Assembly (NCBI RefSeq): GCF_015207735.1
Contig: NZ_JADEWG010000039.1
Location: 1-51,797 of the forward strand
Reading direction: 5' to 3'
Origin: [Phormidium] sp. LEGE 05292
GTDB taxonomy: Bacteria > Cyanobacteriota > Cyanobacteriia > Cyanobacteriales > Aerosakkonemataceae
DNA: 51,797 nucleotides
Shown here: positions 19,108 to 29,518 of the stretch, piece after piece
Position numbering within the stretch: the first letter of the stretch is position 1
Layout: the number at the start of each line of letters is the position of its first letter
Program-made: the position numbers and the translations under genes
The notes under the pieces: model-generated
The model's database searches: none
What the model was told of the DNA's origin: nothing
Seen by the model: the letters and a program-made list of their open reading frames with translations, nothing else

Positions 19108-19782
19108 TTTTCCAATTTCTCCAAACAAGTTAAAGTTGGTAGTGCTGATACCCTAAAAGGGCAATCCCCGATAACTTTTGTATTGGTAGAAACTAACCCT
19201 GAAGATCTTTAAAAATTTTTCAAATAACTTGAACTAAGTAGTTTTGCGAGTATTTGAATTTCGTTTTAGAGATCTAAGCTACCATATCCCAAAGATCACT
19301 GTCATGAGTTTCCGCTATTCTTCATATAATCTTTATAAAAAATTATTGATTACGTTAAATTTAGAGTTTGCTCTGTTAGTATTAAATAGGTATAAAGTCA
19401 TCTGAAGAAGAAACAAAGAACCTTCCACTTATCTACCTTTACGAAACTGACTTTTATGCTGGCTGAGTGCGTAAATCCTATCTACTTAATTATGCTCAAG
19501 ATTACTGCTAATTCTGGCTAAACATGAAAATAGTAGCCAATTTTACTGTTTATCAAAGTATTTTCATAATATAATTAATAAATAAAGCTAATTGAACGGT
19601 CATATCATCACCAAAAACTATTCTTTCTGGTCAGACATTGACCTCTGGATTACGCTAATCTGCAAAAAATAGCCGCGCTTTCCACTGGGGAAAACACGGA
19701 TTGTGCTTTAATCTAGTTTGACAGATTTGTTACAAGTGTTAGCCTAAGCCTTCTATTAGTAAATCGGTCTTAGGTTATTAAG
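19108..19782. other. Long AT-rich intergenic region
   Basis: A 675-bp gap between two same-strand PEP-CTERM genes. I see no reading frame with coding character and no structured RNA. It presumably holds the promoter of the 18592-19107 gene. The phrase TAGTAAATCGGT occurs both near 19757, just downstream of the second PEP-CTERM gene, and near 18550, just downstream of this one. Confidence 0.5.
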
Positions 19783-20655
19783 TTAAGCTTTTTCAATTCC
19801 TTTTTGTTGCTGTTTACGCTTCAGCATCGAACCTGCCCCCATTGCACCAAGGGCTAACAAGCCCAAAGTAGAAGCTGGTTCGGGAACTGGTTTAACCGTT
19901 CCCAGAGTACCACCTTTAAGGAGTACCGCAGAATCCAAAATCCCATCACTCACATCCTTAATCTTGATGCTCAAAGTGTTTTTGGCATTCTTGTTCAACA
20001 ATCCTTCAAAGGTTAAAGTTTTCGTGTAGCCATCCAATTTGGTGAGTGTGCCTGGGCCAGCCGGATTGTCGATGTAGTCTGGGTGAAAAGGCCCAGTAGG
20101 GCTAGTGGCAAGGTTGTTAACTGCGACTGTCTGACCGTCACTCAACTTAGCCAAGTTCACCCCATTGAGCAGTAATTCAAAAGAGTCATTGTATACGCTA
20201 CCCCCATACTCTTTAAATTCTTCCGACCCAAAGACGTATTGGAAAAACACCTTGTCTGCTGTGCTGTCCGCATCAAAGTTGATATCCAGCTGAGCTAAAT
20301 CATCAGTAGCGCCCGGAGATCCAAAATCTGTGCTTAAATCTGTGCCTGGACTGTTCACTCCCGGTATATCTACTACTTTCCCAGTACTCAGGACGATACC
20401 CTTTGTCAAACCAAACGGATCGTCGCTGAAAGTACCAAAAGCGGCGGCATTACCTGTGGTGGTTACGGAAAAATTACTCAAACCACTTGTAGTGCCTAAC
20501 AAAGCGTTTAGCAAATCAGAACTATTGTTGTTTTGAGTTACAGTAAAGGCCATTACTGGAGTACCAACTACGCTGAGGGCCGCACTTGTCGCAATAGCTG
20601 CGGCAGTAGTTTTGTGCCAAAGTTGCAATTTGGAAAGAAACGTATTGATAGACAT
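19783..20655 (-). CDS. Choice-of-anchor-L-type PEP-CTERM protein, copy 1
   Basis: An exported, roughly 290-residue surface protein. After a signal peptide (cleavage after PVMA near 36) comes a beta-rich domain with VFFQYVFGSEEF and YNDSFELLLNGVNLA, the hallmark of choice-of-anchor L domains. It ends with the PEP-CTERM tag (VPEPAS, hydrophobic helix, MLKRKQQQ). Function is unknown. I start it at ATG 20655, with TTGGAG upstream; the longer frame begins at a TTG that overlaps that sequence. It is nearly co-linear with the gene at 21394-22239, clearly a paralogue. Confidence 0.83.
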   Translation of the reverse strand: MSINTFLSKLQLWHKTTAAAIATSAALSVVGTPVMAFTVTQNNNSSDLLNALLGTTSGLSNFSVTTTGNAAAFGTFSDDPFGLTKGIVLSTGKVVDIPGVNSPGTDLSTDFGSPGATDDLAQLDINFDADSTADKVFFQYVFGSEEFKEYGGSVYNDSFELLLNGVNLAKLSDGQTVAVNNLATSPTGPFHPDYIDNPAGPGTLTKLDGYTKTLTFEGLLNKNAKNTLSIKIKDVSDGILDSAVLLKGGTLGTVKPVPEPASTLGLLALGAMGAGSMLKRKQQQKGIEKA

Positions 20656-21393
20656 GGGAACTTGCTTCTCCAAACTAAAAGTTGATTGTGGAAAGAATCA
20701 AAAGTATTTACTGTTTTGCAATGCCGTAGGCCGATCGCAATAATCTTCTGCGCTCCAACATCTGCATCAAATCAATAACTGTCCTTTTTTCTTGTATGGA
20801 TATGACATAATTAACGTGGTTAAAATCATGGTCAAGAACTCGTCTGGATCATGGTAAATACAGATTGTGAAAGTTTTAACTATTTGTGCTGATCAGTAAG
20901 CCCTTATAAATAGCGCGATCGCTCTTGCACCCAATCCATACAAGCTGGCAATCTTTGCTAAGATTACCAATTCAGTTAATCTGGCACTGCTCAGAGGGTT
21001 ATTGTTAACTCAAGCTTGGCATAAACTTTATATAAGTGGCAAGTACCTTTACGTAGTTTTCATTAAAATGATATGTTCAGATTTGTAAAGTTAAGCTTTA
21101 AAACCAGGAAAATCCTTCAGTGCAAGGCTCCCAGAGTTCTTAGTAACTACTTAAAACTACTTAAAAAGCAAAAAATATATTTAGATTATGTGAAATTCAA
21201 GTAGGTTTCCGTATTTAGGGGAGTTGGGAGTGAAGATAATATAATTTAGTACTATTTTTAGTAAATCCGCATTCATAATAATGCCTTCAAAACCTCTCAA
21301 AAAAAATATCTGTGTCCCCAAATAAGACACAGTGGCTAGTATATAAAATATTATTGATTATTCTATCAAACGATAGAAAACTCCAAAGATTTC
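20656..21393. other. Intergenic region between PEP-CTERM paralogues
   Basis: A 738-bp AT-rich gap with no coding or RNA feature that I can support. Short direct repeats such as AACTACTTAAA occur near 21145-21165. It separates the two paralogues, so they are probably transcribed independently. Confidence 0.5.
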
Positions 21394-22239
21394 CTACCCT
21401 TTAATTTCACGTTGCTGCTTCCGACCTTTGAGGAAAGCCATACCACCAACAGCAAGCAAGCCAAGCACTGTACCTGGTTCGGGAACTGCTTCAGGATTCA
21501 CTGTTCCCAGAGTGCCGCCTTTGAGGAACACCGCAGAATCCCAACCACCATCTGCCACATCTTTAATCTTGATGCTCAAAGTATTTTTAGCATTCTTGTT
21601 CAGCAGTCCTTCAAAGGTCAAACCTTTCGTGTAGCCATCCAATTTAGTGACCGTACCAGGGCCAGCTGGATTGTTAATGTAGTCTGCGTGAAAAGGCCCA
21701 GAAGGACTAGTGGCAAGGTTGTTAATCGTGACTGTCTTGCCGTCGCTCAACTTAGCCAAGTTCACACCATTCAGCAGCAACTCAAAAGAGTCATTGTAAC
21801 TGCTACCTGCCCATTCTACAAATTCTTCTGACCCAAAGACATATTGGAAGAACACCTTGTCTGCTGTGCTGTCGGCATCAAAGCTGATATCCAGCTTAGC
21901 TAAGTCATAGCTGCCCGGTGTATCACCAAGGGTTCCAAAACTTGTGCTTAAATCCGTGCCAGCACTGTTCACTCCCGGTATATCTGCTACTTTCCCACTA
22001 CTCAGGACGATACCAGAATCCAAACCAAACGGATCGCCGCTGAAAAGACCAAAGGCGGCAGCATTACCTGTAGTGGTTACAGAAAAATTACTTAAACCAT
22101 TTGTAGTGCCTAACAAAGCGTTTAGCAAGTTAGAACCATTATTGTCTTGATTTACTGTAAAAGCCATTGCTGGGACACCAGCTATGCTGAGGGCGGCTGT
22201 AGTAGCAATCGCGGAGGCGGCTTTTTGTAACAGTTTCAT
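21394..22239 (-). CDS. Choice-of-anchor-L-type PEP-CTERM protein, copy 2
   Basis: A 281-residue paralogue of the preceding gene. Long stretches are the same, including NALLGTT, VTTTGNAAAFG, DADSTADKVFFQYVFGSEEF and the segment FEGLLNKNAKNTLSIKIKDV. The signal peptide is distinct (MKLLQKAASAIATTAALS), as is the tail (VPEPGTVLGLLAVGG, then KGRKQQ). I chose ATG 22239 because TAGAGGTAA precedes it by 5-8 bases; an ATG eight codons upstream has weaker support. The conserved core and diverged ends point to an older tandem duplication maintained by selection or local conversion. Confidence 0.83.
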   Translation of the reverse strand: MKLLQKAASAIATTAALSIAGVPAMAFTVNQDNNGSNLLNALLGTTNGLSNFSVTTTGNAAAFGLFSGDPFGLDSGIVLSSGKVADIPGVNSAGTDLSTSFGTLGDTPGSYDLAKLDISFDADSTADKVFFQYVFGSEEFVEWAGSSYNDSFELLLNGVNLAKLSDGKTVTINNLATSPSGPFHADYINNPAGPGTVTKLDGYTKGLTFEGLLNKNAKNTLSIKIKDVADGGWDSAVFLKGGTLGTVNPEAVPEPGTVLGLLAVGGMAFLKGRKQQREIKG

Positions 22240-23082
22240 CTTGCTTACCTCTAAATATTTCAAATCTTCACATCGATTTGTAGAAAATCTTTTGATAAAA
22301 ACTACCCCAGCAATATTTTTAAAACTTACGTTGCGGTAGTTTCGTACTCATCTGAATCTCACACTAAAAACAGAATGTCATAACCCAATTAGCAGCGTCA
22401 CTATTTTTAGCTAATCTTCATCGAAACAATATTTTTTAGGTTATGTATTGCTCTTTATCCTAGTAAACACTTTTCAATAAAATTATTGTAAATAAAGGGT
22501 TTTAGCCATTGTTGTCGCAACCAAAAACTTTAAATATTGTATGAAATTTTCTTTTGTTTACTTGACGTATGGATAAGTTATTGGTTAAATGAAAGGAATA
22601 AAATTTTGATTTTTTATAGAATAAAAACAAGAATATTTTTGAGTGTAATTACTGTATTTTTACAAATTAATAGAAGATTTTACGGATAAATTTTGCTTAG
22701 ATTTACGGGTGAATATGTAGATAAATTACAAAATTGATGGGGTCAGAGCGGAATTTGGTAAAGATTACGTAATTATCAATATTTAAAGCAATAGAAACAA
22801 AAAATGGGCTTTCTTTCCCAGTAAAGATACTGTATATATTCGTTGACTTGATTAAAAAAACTTATTTTGGGCAAAGTCAGTAGTTTTACTTGGACTTACG
22901 CAGCCATTGGGAAAAAACTCTATCTATCCTGAATGTAGAGACAATTCATGATTTATCTCTACATTCAGGATGGCTACATAAGCCCTGAGAAATTAAAAAA
23001 ATTATCCAAAGAAAAAATTGACTATTTAAAACCGTTATGCAAAAATAGTCTTGCAGTTCTTCAAATAGCAGAAAAAATTGGG
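22240..23082. other. AT-rich intergenic region with 14-bp inverted repeat
   Basis: An 843-bp gap. The only clear structure is a perfect 14-bp inverted repeat: CCTGAATGTAGAGA at 22928-22941 and its complement at 22956-22969. It lies past the stop of the third ComFB gene and could terminate it, or be a repeat relic; GGACTTACGCA just upstream (about 22893) resembles termini of cyanobacterial repeats. A frame at 22948-23235 starts inside the loop; see findings. Confidence 0.45.
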
Positions 23083-23532
23083 TTAACCAGCATCCCATCC
23101 ATCAATAAAAAAGCTACGCTTCTCTGTTTGGTAAAATGTTCTAGTTGCTGCTGCTGCTGTAATTTTCTCTTGAGTTTGCGCTTCGTCTTCTGCTTTAATT
23201 TCTACTTTTTCCTCTTCTTTAACTTCTTCTACTAGCAAAGGAGTGGAAATTTTTAAAGGATCTCTTTGCACAGCTGCCAAACCTTGACGCACAGCAGTAA
23301 CAATTTGCTCTTTCATTTGCTTCTTAGCACGTAATTGTTGAGCATTCCATCCTTCTTTGCTGGTAGCATATAAAGCAGGGAGACGATTAAGTGCGTAGGC
23401 TACGATTTGTGCAGAATTAATATATTGAAGGATATTTGGCGATAGCTTTTGAAGTTGTTGTTCTACTTCTTGAATTACTATTGGCTCAAGAGCATTGCGA
23501 TAAATAATGGGTTGAAAATCTGATGCACTCAT
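23083..23532 (-). CDS. ComFB-family protein, paralogue 3
   Basis: A 149-residue ComFB protein. The core IIYRNALEPIVIQEVEQQLQ, YINSAQIVAYALNRLPALYATSKEGW and VRQGLAAVQRDPLKISTPL is near-identical in layout to the other two copies. A lysine- and glutamate-rich tail follows (about 105-130), with an Ala run and FYQTEKRSFFIDGWDAG at the end. I chose ATG 23532 because homologues begin close to IIYRNAL; an in-frame ATG at 23595 adds 21 atypical residues. No strong ribosome-binding site is seen for either. Likely a cyclic-dinucleotide receptor by family. Confidence 0.8.
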   Translation of the reverse strand: MSASDFQPIIYRNALEPIVIQEVEQQLQKLSPNILQYINSAQIVAYALNRLPALYATSKEGWNAQQLRAKKQMKEQIVTAVRQGLAAVQRDPLKISTPLLVEEVKEEEKVEIKAEDEAQTQEKITAAAATRTFYQTEKRSFFIDGWDAG

Positions 23533-23998
23533 GGGAAAAAACAATACTGAAACCCTACGTAAGGAAATATACAGAGGTTTTGGCAAGGTAGTCAATTGTT
23601 TGCTTTTAAGTTCATCAAAATTTTACACTAAAAGCTTAAACAGAATCTTTGATAAAAGTTTGATAATGTCTCGTTTGCAGTTAATCAAAATGCTGTAGAC
23701 TCTAGATAATTTTTGATGAATTTATCACTCACCTTCCGCAGTTTTGTACTTGTTTGTGTTATAATTGTTATCTTAGTATTGCGAATTAAGGCGTAAGTAA
23801 ATATACTCCTTAATGATATACTTATTTAGTATGACTAGTGTGTTAAAGAGTTGTACAAACTAGGAAATCTCAGACCTGCTTCTGGTTTTGCTTTTGACGA
23901 TCGATCTTTTGCTCTATTTTCTCGCCAAGTTTTTACATTCTGCAAAAATAAGACATTATATACGGTCAAGGTGCGTCATGTTGCACTTTTCTTAAATA
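23533..23998. other. Intergenic region, nothing recognised
   Basis: A gap between the third ComFB gene and the remnant cluster. One plus-strand frame from about 23850 runs 60 codons with no recognisable family, start or ribosome-binding site. I see no RNA or repeat. Confidence 0.45.
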
Positions 23999-24305
23999 CA
24001 GCTCTCCCCAATCTTGACAGCAATTATTAGTCACTGAATCATTATCAATGGGATATAAATAATTAGCTTTACAGGGATTATTAATATTTAATTTTCGCAA
24101 TTAAAGGAATTGTGTGCTAGTACTGAGTGGATATTACTCTTAGTAACTTTTTCTCCCAATGCTTTACTAAGTAAATTCCATAATTGAAAACCGACCAGTT
24201 TAATATACTCTGCATCATAAACAGCCTGCTCAGCAATTTCTTTACAAGAAATTCCATCCCAAGATTTACAAAATACCAACTATTGCACATCATTGAGACG
24301 TTTGG
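23999..24305 (-). pseudogene. Remnant of NB-ARC/vMAP-type regulator N-terminus
   Basis: Decayed N-terminal part of a large cyanobacterial signalling protein. The minus strand reads KRLNDVQ, then an in-frame TAG, then LVFCKSWDGISCKEIAEQ, YIKLVGFQLWNLLSKALGEKVTK: the small helix-turn-helix-like domain that opens many cyanobacterial NB-ARC or WD40 proteins. After a frameshift it continues to NNCCQDWGE near 24003-24022, the QDWGE motif that normally precedes the NTPase domain. The NTPase itself is gone. The intact part 24088-24279 is open but has no role alone. It abuts a calpain remnant on the opposite strand near 24300. Confidence 0.6.
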
Positions 24306-24491
24306 GCGCTTTCAGCAGGTAATCCGGGATTAGGTCACGAATATAGCATTGTGGATACTAACACCAGTGCTGGAACAATTACGCTGTACAATCCTTGGGG
24401 ACTTAATTCTCTACCAGGTGAATCAACTGGGTTCTTAACTCTTTCTTACAATTACTTTAAAGCTAACTTTGACATGATTCATGTGGGTTAA
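24306..24491 (+). pseudogene. Remnant of calpain-type (C2) protease C-terminus
   Basis: A 62-codon open frame without start. It ends with a natural stop and reads LGHEYSIVDTN, TITLYNPWG, LTLSYNYFKANFDMIHVG. HEYS plus NPWG are the His and Asn/Trp motifs of the calpain cysteine-protease fold, as at the end of bacterial C2 domains. The catalytic Cys part is absent. The frame opens right where the antiparallel NB-ARC remnant begins, so a rearrangement joined two fragments here. Confidence 0.55.
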
Positions 24492-24509
24492 TTCTTCGAT
24501 TTAGTAGTA

Positions 24510-24539
24510 ATGGTGCGTTACGTTGTACTAACGCACCAT
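24510..24539 (-). terminator. 11-bp hairpin after the pyruvate-kinase-like gene
   Basis: ATGGTGCGTTA at 24510-24520 and its exact complement at 24529-24539, with an 8-nt loop. It begins 8 bp past the stop of the minus-strand gene. It shares the GGTGCG core with the hairpin at 4504-4557, so it may be a repeat-family member used as a terminator. Confidence 0.5.
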
Positions 24540-24547
24540 ACTATTTG

Positions 24548-26068
24548 CTACCAAGAATGTAAAGCTCTTAATTGGGGAGTTTTTTTCAATTGATGAGCTT
24601 CCATGCGGCGCAAAACATCATCTAAAATTGTCACTGTTTCGTTAATAAATGGCCCTTTATTTAACATCACACATTCTGCTCTTTCTCCCATTGCAGCATC
24701 AGTAATTTCGGCGCGGGAAGGGATACCAGTTTTGGCGAGATTTTCTAATACTTGGGTTGCCCAAATTACGGGAATGTGAGCGGATTGACATAACCAAAGT
24801 ATTTCTTCTTGCATTTCAGCTAATCTTTGATAACCAATTTCTACTGCTAAATCTCCTCTAGCAATCATCACGGCTAAAGGTTGTTTTCCTGCTGCTTGTA
24901 CCATGATTTCTGGGAGGTTACGAATTGCTTCTTTGGTTTCAATTTTGGCGACAATGGCGATTTTTTTGGGGGAATTTTGTAAACGTTTTTGAATTTCGGT
25001 TTGTAACAATGCCACATCTGCTGCTGTTTGGACAAAAGAATAACCAATTATGTCAGCATGAAGGGCGACAAAATCTAAATCGCGGAAATCTTTTTCGGTT
25101 AATGGACAAAGTTGAATTACTGTTTCTGGAAAATTCAAACCTTTTTCTGGGCGAAGTTTTTCTCCTTTAGGACGGGTGTGTGTTACTTCTAAAATTGCGC
25201 CTTCAGAAGTGAGAGAAATTACTTTTGTTCCAATATGACCATCATCAATCCAAACCGGATCATTTTTTTGGAGTTGGTTTAAGATTTCGGGGAAACTGGA
25301 ACTGGCGCGGAAGGGAATTGTGGGGTCTGTTGTTTGGGGAGAGTTAGGAGTTAAAAGTAAGCGATCGCCAACGAACATCCGACTTTTTGCATCAGGCGAA
25401 ACTACCTCTAATGTACGAGGTTTCGGCCCTGCTAAATCCATAAATATTTTACAATTTTTCCCCGTTTTTTCGGAGGCAAGTCTGATATTTTTAACGATTG
25501 ATTTCCAAATTTCTAAATTATCGTGGGCACAGTTAATTTGGAAGCAATCAGAACCGCATTCTACTAGTTGTAAAACTAGGGAAAAATCTTCTGCTGCTTG
25601 ATTGGGTAATGTCACCATGATTCTGCTTTGACGGTGGGCAAAAGTTTTGCCGAAAACTGCTTCTACTTCTTTTTGCAAAAGGCGATCGCCTCGGAAAAAA
25701 GCCCGCAAAGGACGACGACCTGGTAAACTACTAGGGTCAGCATTAACCAGTTCGCCTAAAGTAGTAATTACGGCATCTAAATTCGGTAAAACTCTCGATT
25801 CACTGCGACCTAAAGAAGATAATCCCCAAGGTACAAGTGCGGTTTGTAATGGTCGTAAATCGTGATGTCGTAGTGCTAAATAATAAGCTAAATTCAAAGC
25901 ACTTAACAAAAAAGATCTTCTATGAATTGAAGGTTGCCAGCGTTGAAAAATTTCCTGTCCTTCTTGGTAAACACTCTGGCGTAAATTTTGCAGTGCTGTG
26001 AGTAGATGAAGAGGGTCTGATAAATCAGAATTGTTCAGGTTGGTGGGAGTTGCAACTAAAGTCAGCAT
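24548..26068 (-). CDS. Pyruvate-kinase-like protein, degenerate active site
   Basis: A 506-residue protein whose C-terminal ~350 residues follow the pyruvate kinase barrel. Recognisable are FMDLAGPKPRT (normally DTKGPEIRT), AKIET, ARGDLAVE and ATQVLE. The substrate loop usually read as ARLNFSHG is FQINCAHD, so the essential arginine and the serine are changed, and the TKGP lysine is alanine. The allosteric C-terminal domain of canonical enzymes is absent, while about 150 extra residues precede the barrel. Canonical pyruvate kinase activity is therefore doubtful; the protein may have another phosphoenolpyruvate- or pyruvate-related role. It stands alone, with a hairpin after it. Confidence 0.75.
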   Translation of the reverse strand: MLTLVATPTNLNNSDLSDPLHLLTALQNLRQSVYQEGQEIFQRWQPSIHRRSFLLSALNLAYYLALRHHDLRPLQTALVPWGLSSLGRSESRVLPNLDAVITTLGELVNADPSSLPGRRPLRAFFRGDRLLQKEVEAVFGKTFAHRQSRIMVTLPNQAAEDFSLVLQLVECGSDCFQINCAHDNLEIWKSIVKNIRLASEKTGKNCKIFMDLAGPKPRTLEVVSPDAKSRMFVGDRLLLTPNSPQTTDPTIPFRASSSFPEILNQLQKNDPVWIDDGHIGTKVISLTSEGAILEVTHTRPKGEKLRPEKGLNFPETVIQLCPLTEKDFRDLDFVALHADIIGYSFVQTAADVALLQTEIQKRLQNSPKKIAIVAKIETKEAIRNLPEIMVQAAGKQPLAVMIARGDLAVEIGYQRLAEMQEEILWLCQSAHIPVIWATQVLENLAKTGIPSRAEITDAAMGERAECVMLNKGPFINETVTILDDVLRRMEAHQLKKTPQLRALHSW

Positions 26069-26281
26069 AACACTGCCTTCTCGATAATTCTATTATTAGG
26101 ATTGCATGATTTTTCGATGGAGGGGCAAAATCTTAGAGATAATTAATGAGTTGTTCGATCGGGTAAATTAATGATGATGCTAGGTGTGATGGTGATGGGA
26201 GGCGAGCGTATTTAGATATCATAATAAAATTAAGAATAGGTTAAGAGTTACGAGCGGGAGTACTGCCAAAGAGAAGAAACA

Positions 26282-26561
26282 ATGATCCAGCCAATTATTT
26301 TAGAAAAATTAGAAGAACTCGATTGCAGAAATTTTAGAAATACCGGGTGTTTTGGTGTATGGTTTAACTGAACAAGAAGCGATCGAAAAAGTGAACGCTT
26401 TAGCTTTAAAACTGATTAACAACGAACTCGCAGCAACTCAGTTAGTTGAATTAATAAAAAAAATTGCTCAAGGAGAAGAGCAAATTCGTCAAGGAAAAGT
26501 TGTTGATGGTGAAGTAGTATTTCAACAGTTACAAGAAAAGCTTGAGCAGATGAAGAGTTAA
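26282..26561 (+). pseudogene. Frameshifted HicB-like antitoxin gene
   Basis: From ATG 26282 (GAGAAG upstream) the frame reads MIQPIILEKLEELD and then hits a stop 16 codons later. Dropping one base near 26320 (GATTGC read as GATGC) restores AEILEIPGVLVYGLTEQEAIEKVNALALKLINNEL, the HicB-type strand-helix that carries the frame 26352-26561. The C-terminal half (LVELIKKIAQGEEQIRQGKVVDGE) resembles other antitoxin tails. A 17-codon frame follows from 26567 (MSEWVKHRTNLDENLK) and could be a toxin remnant. Alternatively translation begins at GTG/ATG codons near 26350, leaving a short functional product. Confidence 0.5.
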
Positions 26562-28952
<2,391 letters not shown>

Positions 28953-29017
28953 GGTGGTAGTGGGTAGTAGGTAGTTGGTAATGGGAAATTACCACTATCT
29001 ATTACTTAACTAATAAC

Positions 29018-29072
29018 AAAAAGGTTGATAATGGTAACTAAATTGCGCCTTATCAACCTTTTTGGTTTTTTC
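29018..29072 (+). terminator. Intrinsic terminator of dnaK
   Basis: A perfect 14-bp stem, AAAAAGGTTGATAA at 29018-29031 with its complement at 29050-29063, followed by GGTTTTTT. Located 66 bp past the dnaK stop. This is the clearest Rho-independent terminator in the window. Confidence 0.85.
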
Positions 29073-29322
29073 CTAAGCGATAAGCTGTCAAGGGACTGTT
29101 ACGAATATCTTCTTCGGCTTGTGCGATCGCATTTCCTCACCTCATCTAAGAGAAAGTATCGCGTTCTAAAAACGGCCATTTGGGTAATGGCTCTGTCTGT
29201 TGAATCCACGCTTTTGGAATTCCTTCCACACCAGTGTAGACTCCAAAAGCGTCACCCACCGATAATCCCGCTAGGGAACATCGGGCACGAACAAAGCGAT
29301 CCTGATGTGATGTTGTTAGCAT
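29073..29322 (-). pseudogene. ADP-ribosylglycohydrolase remnant
   Basis: On the minus strand an ATG at 29322 with AGGAG 8 bases upstream starts MLTTSHQDRFVRARCSLAGLSVGDAFG. DRF...LAGLSVGDAFG is the N-terminal signature of ADP-ribosylglycohydrolases, enzymes that remove ADP-ribose from proteins. The frame then runs directly into GVEGIPKAWIQQTEPLPKW, a segment that belongs near the C-terminus of the family, and stops at 29146. A further piece (AQAEEDIRNSPLTAYRLG) continues in another frame to about 29080. A large internal deletion plus frameshift therefore left about one quarter of the gene. The intact 58-codon frame is unlikely to be functional. Confidence 0.5.
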
Positions 29323-29518
29323 TAGCTTTGCTCCTATTTTGGCTGTTTTGAACCGCGTTGAATACCACCAGCCCCAGAAAATAGAGAGACAGCAGAAAAC
29401 ATATTTTTTGTCCGTTTTTTCACCACTGCTTCAGAATTTTTCTAGTAACACTAGCCAATATAATTATATGGCTAAAATAACTGATTATTTTAAATTTTTC
29501 CCCAAGTCTAATAGAGAA
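29323..29518. other. Intergenic region, nothing recognised
   Basis: A 196-bp AT-rich gap between the remnant and the end of feoB. On the minus strand it should contain the 3' end of the feoAB transcript; no clear terminator stem is visible. Confidence 0.4.
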
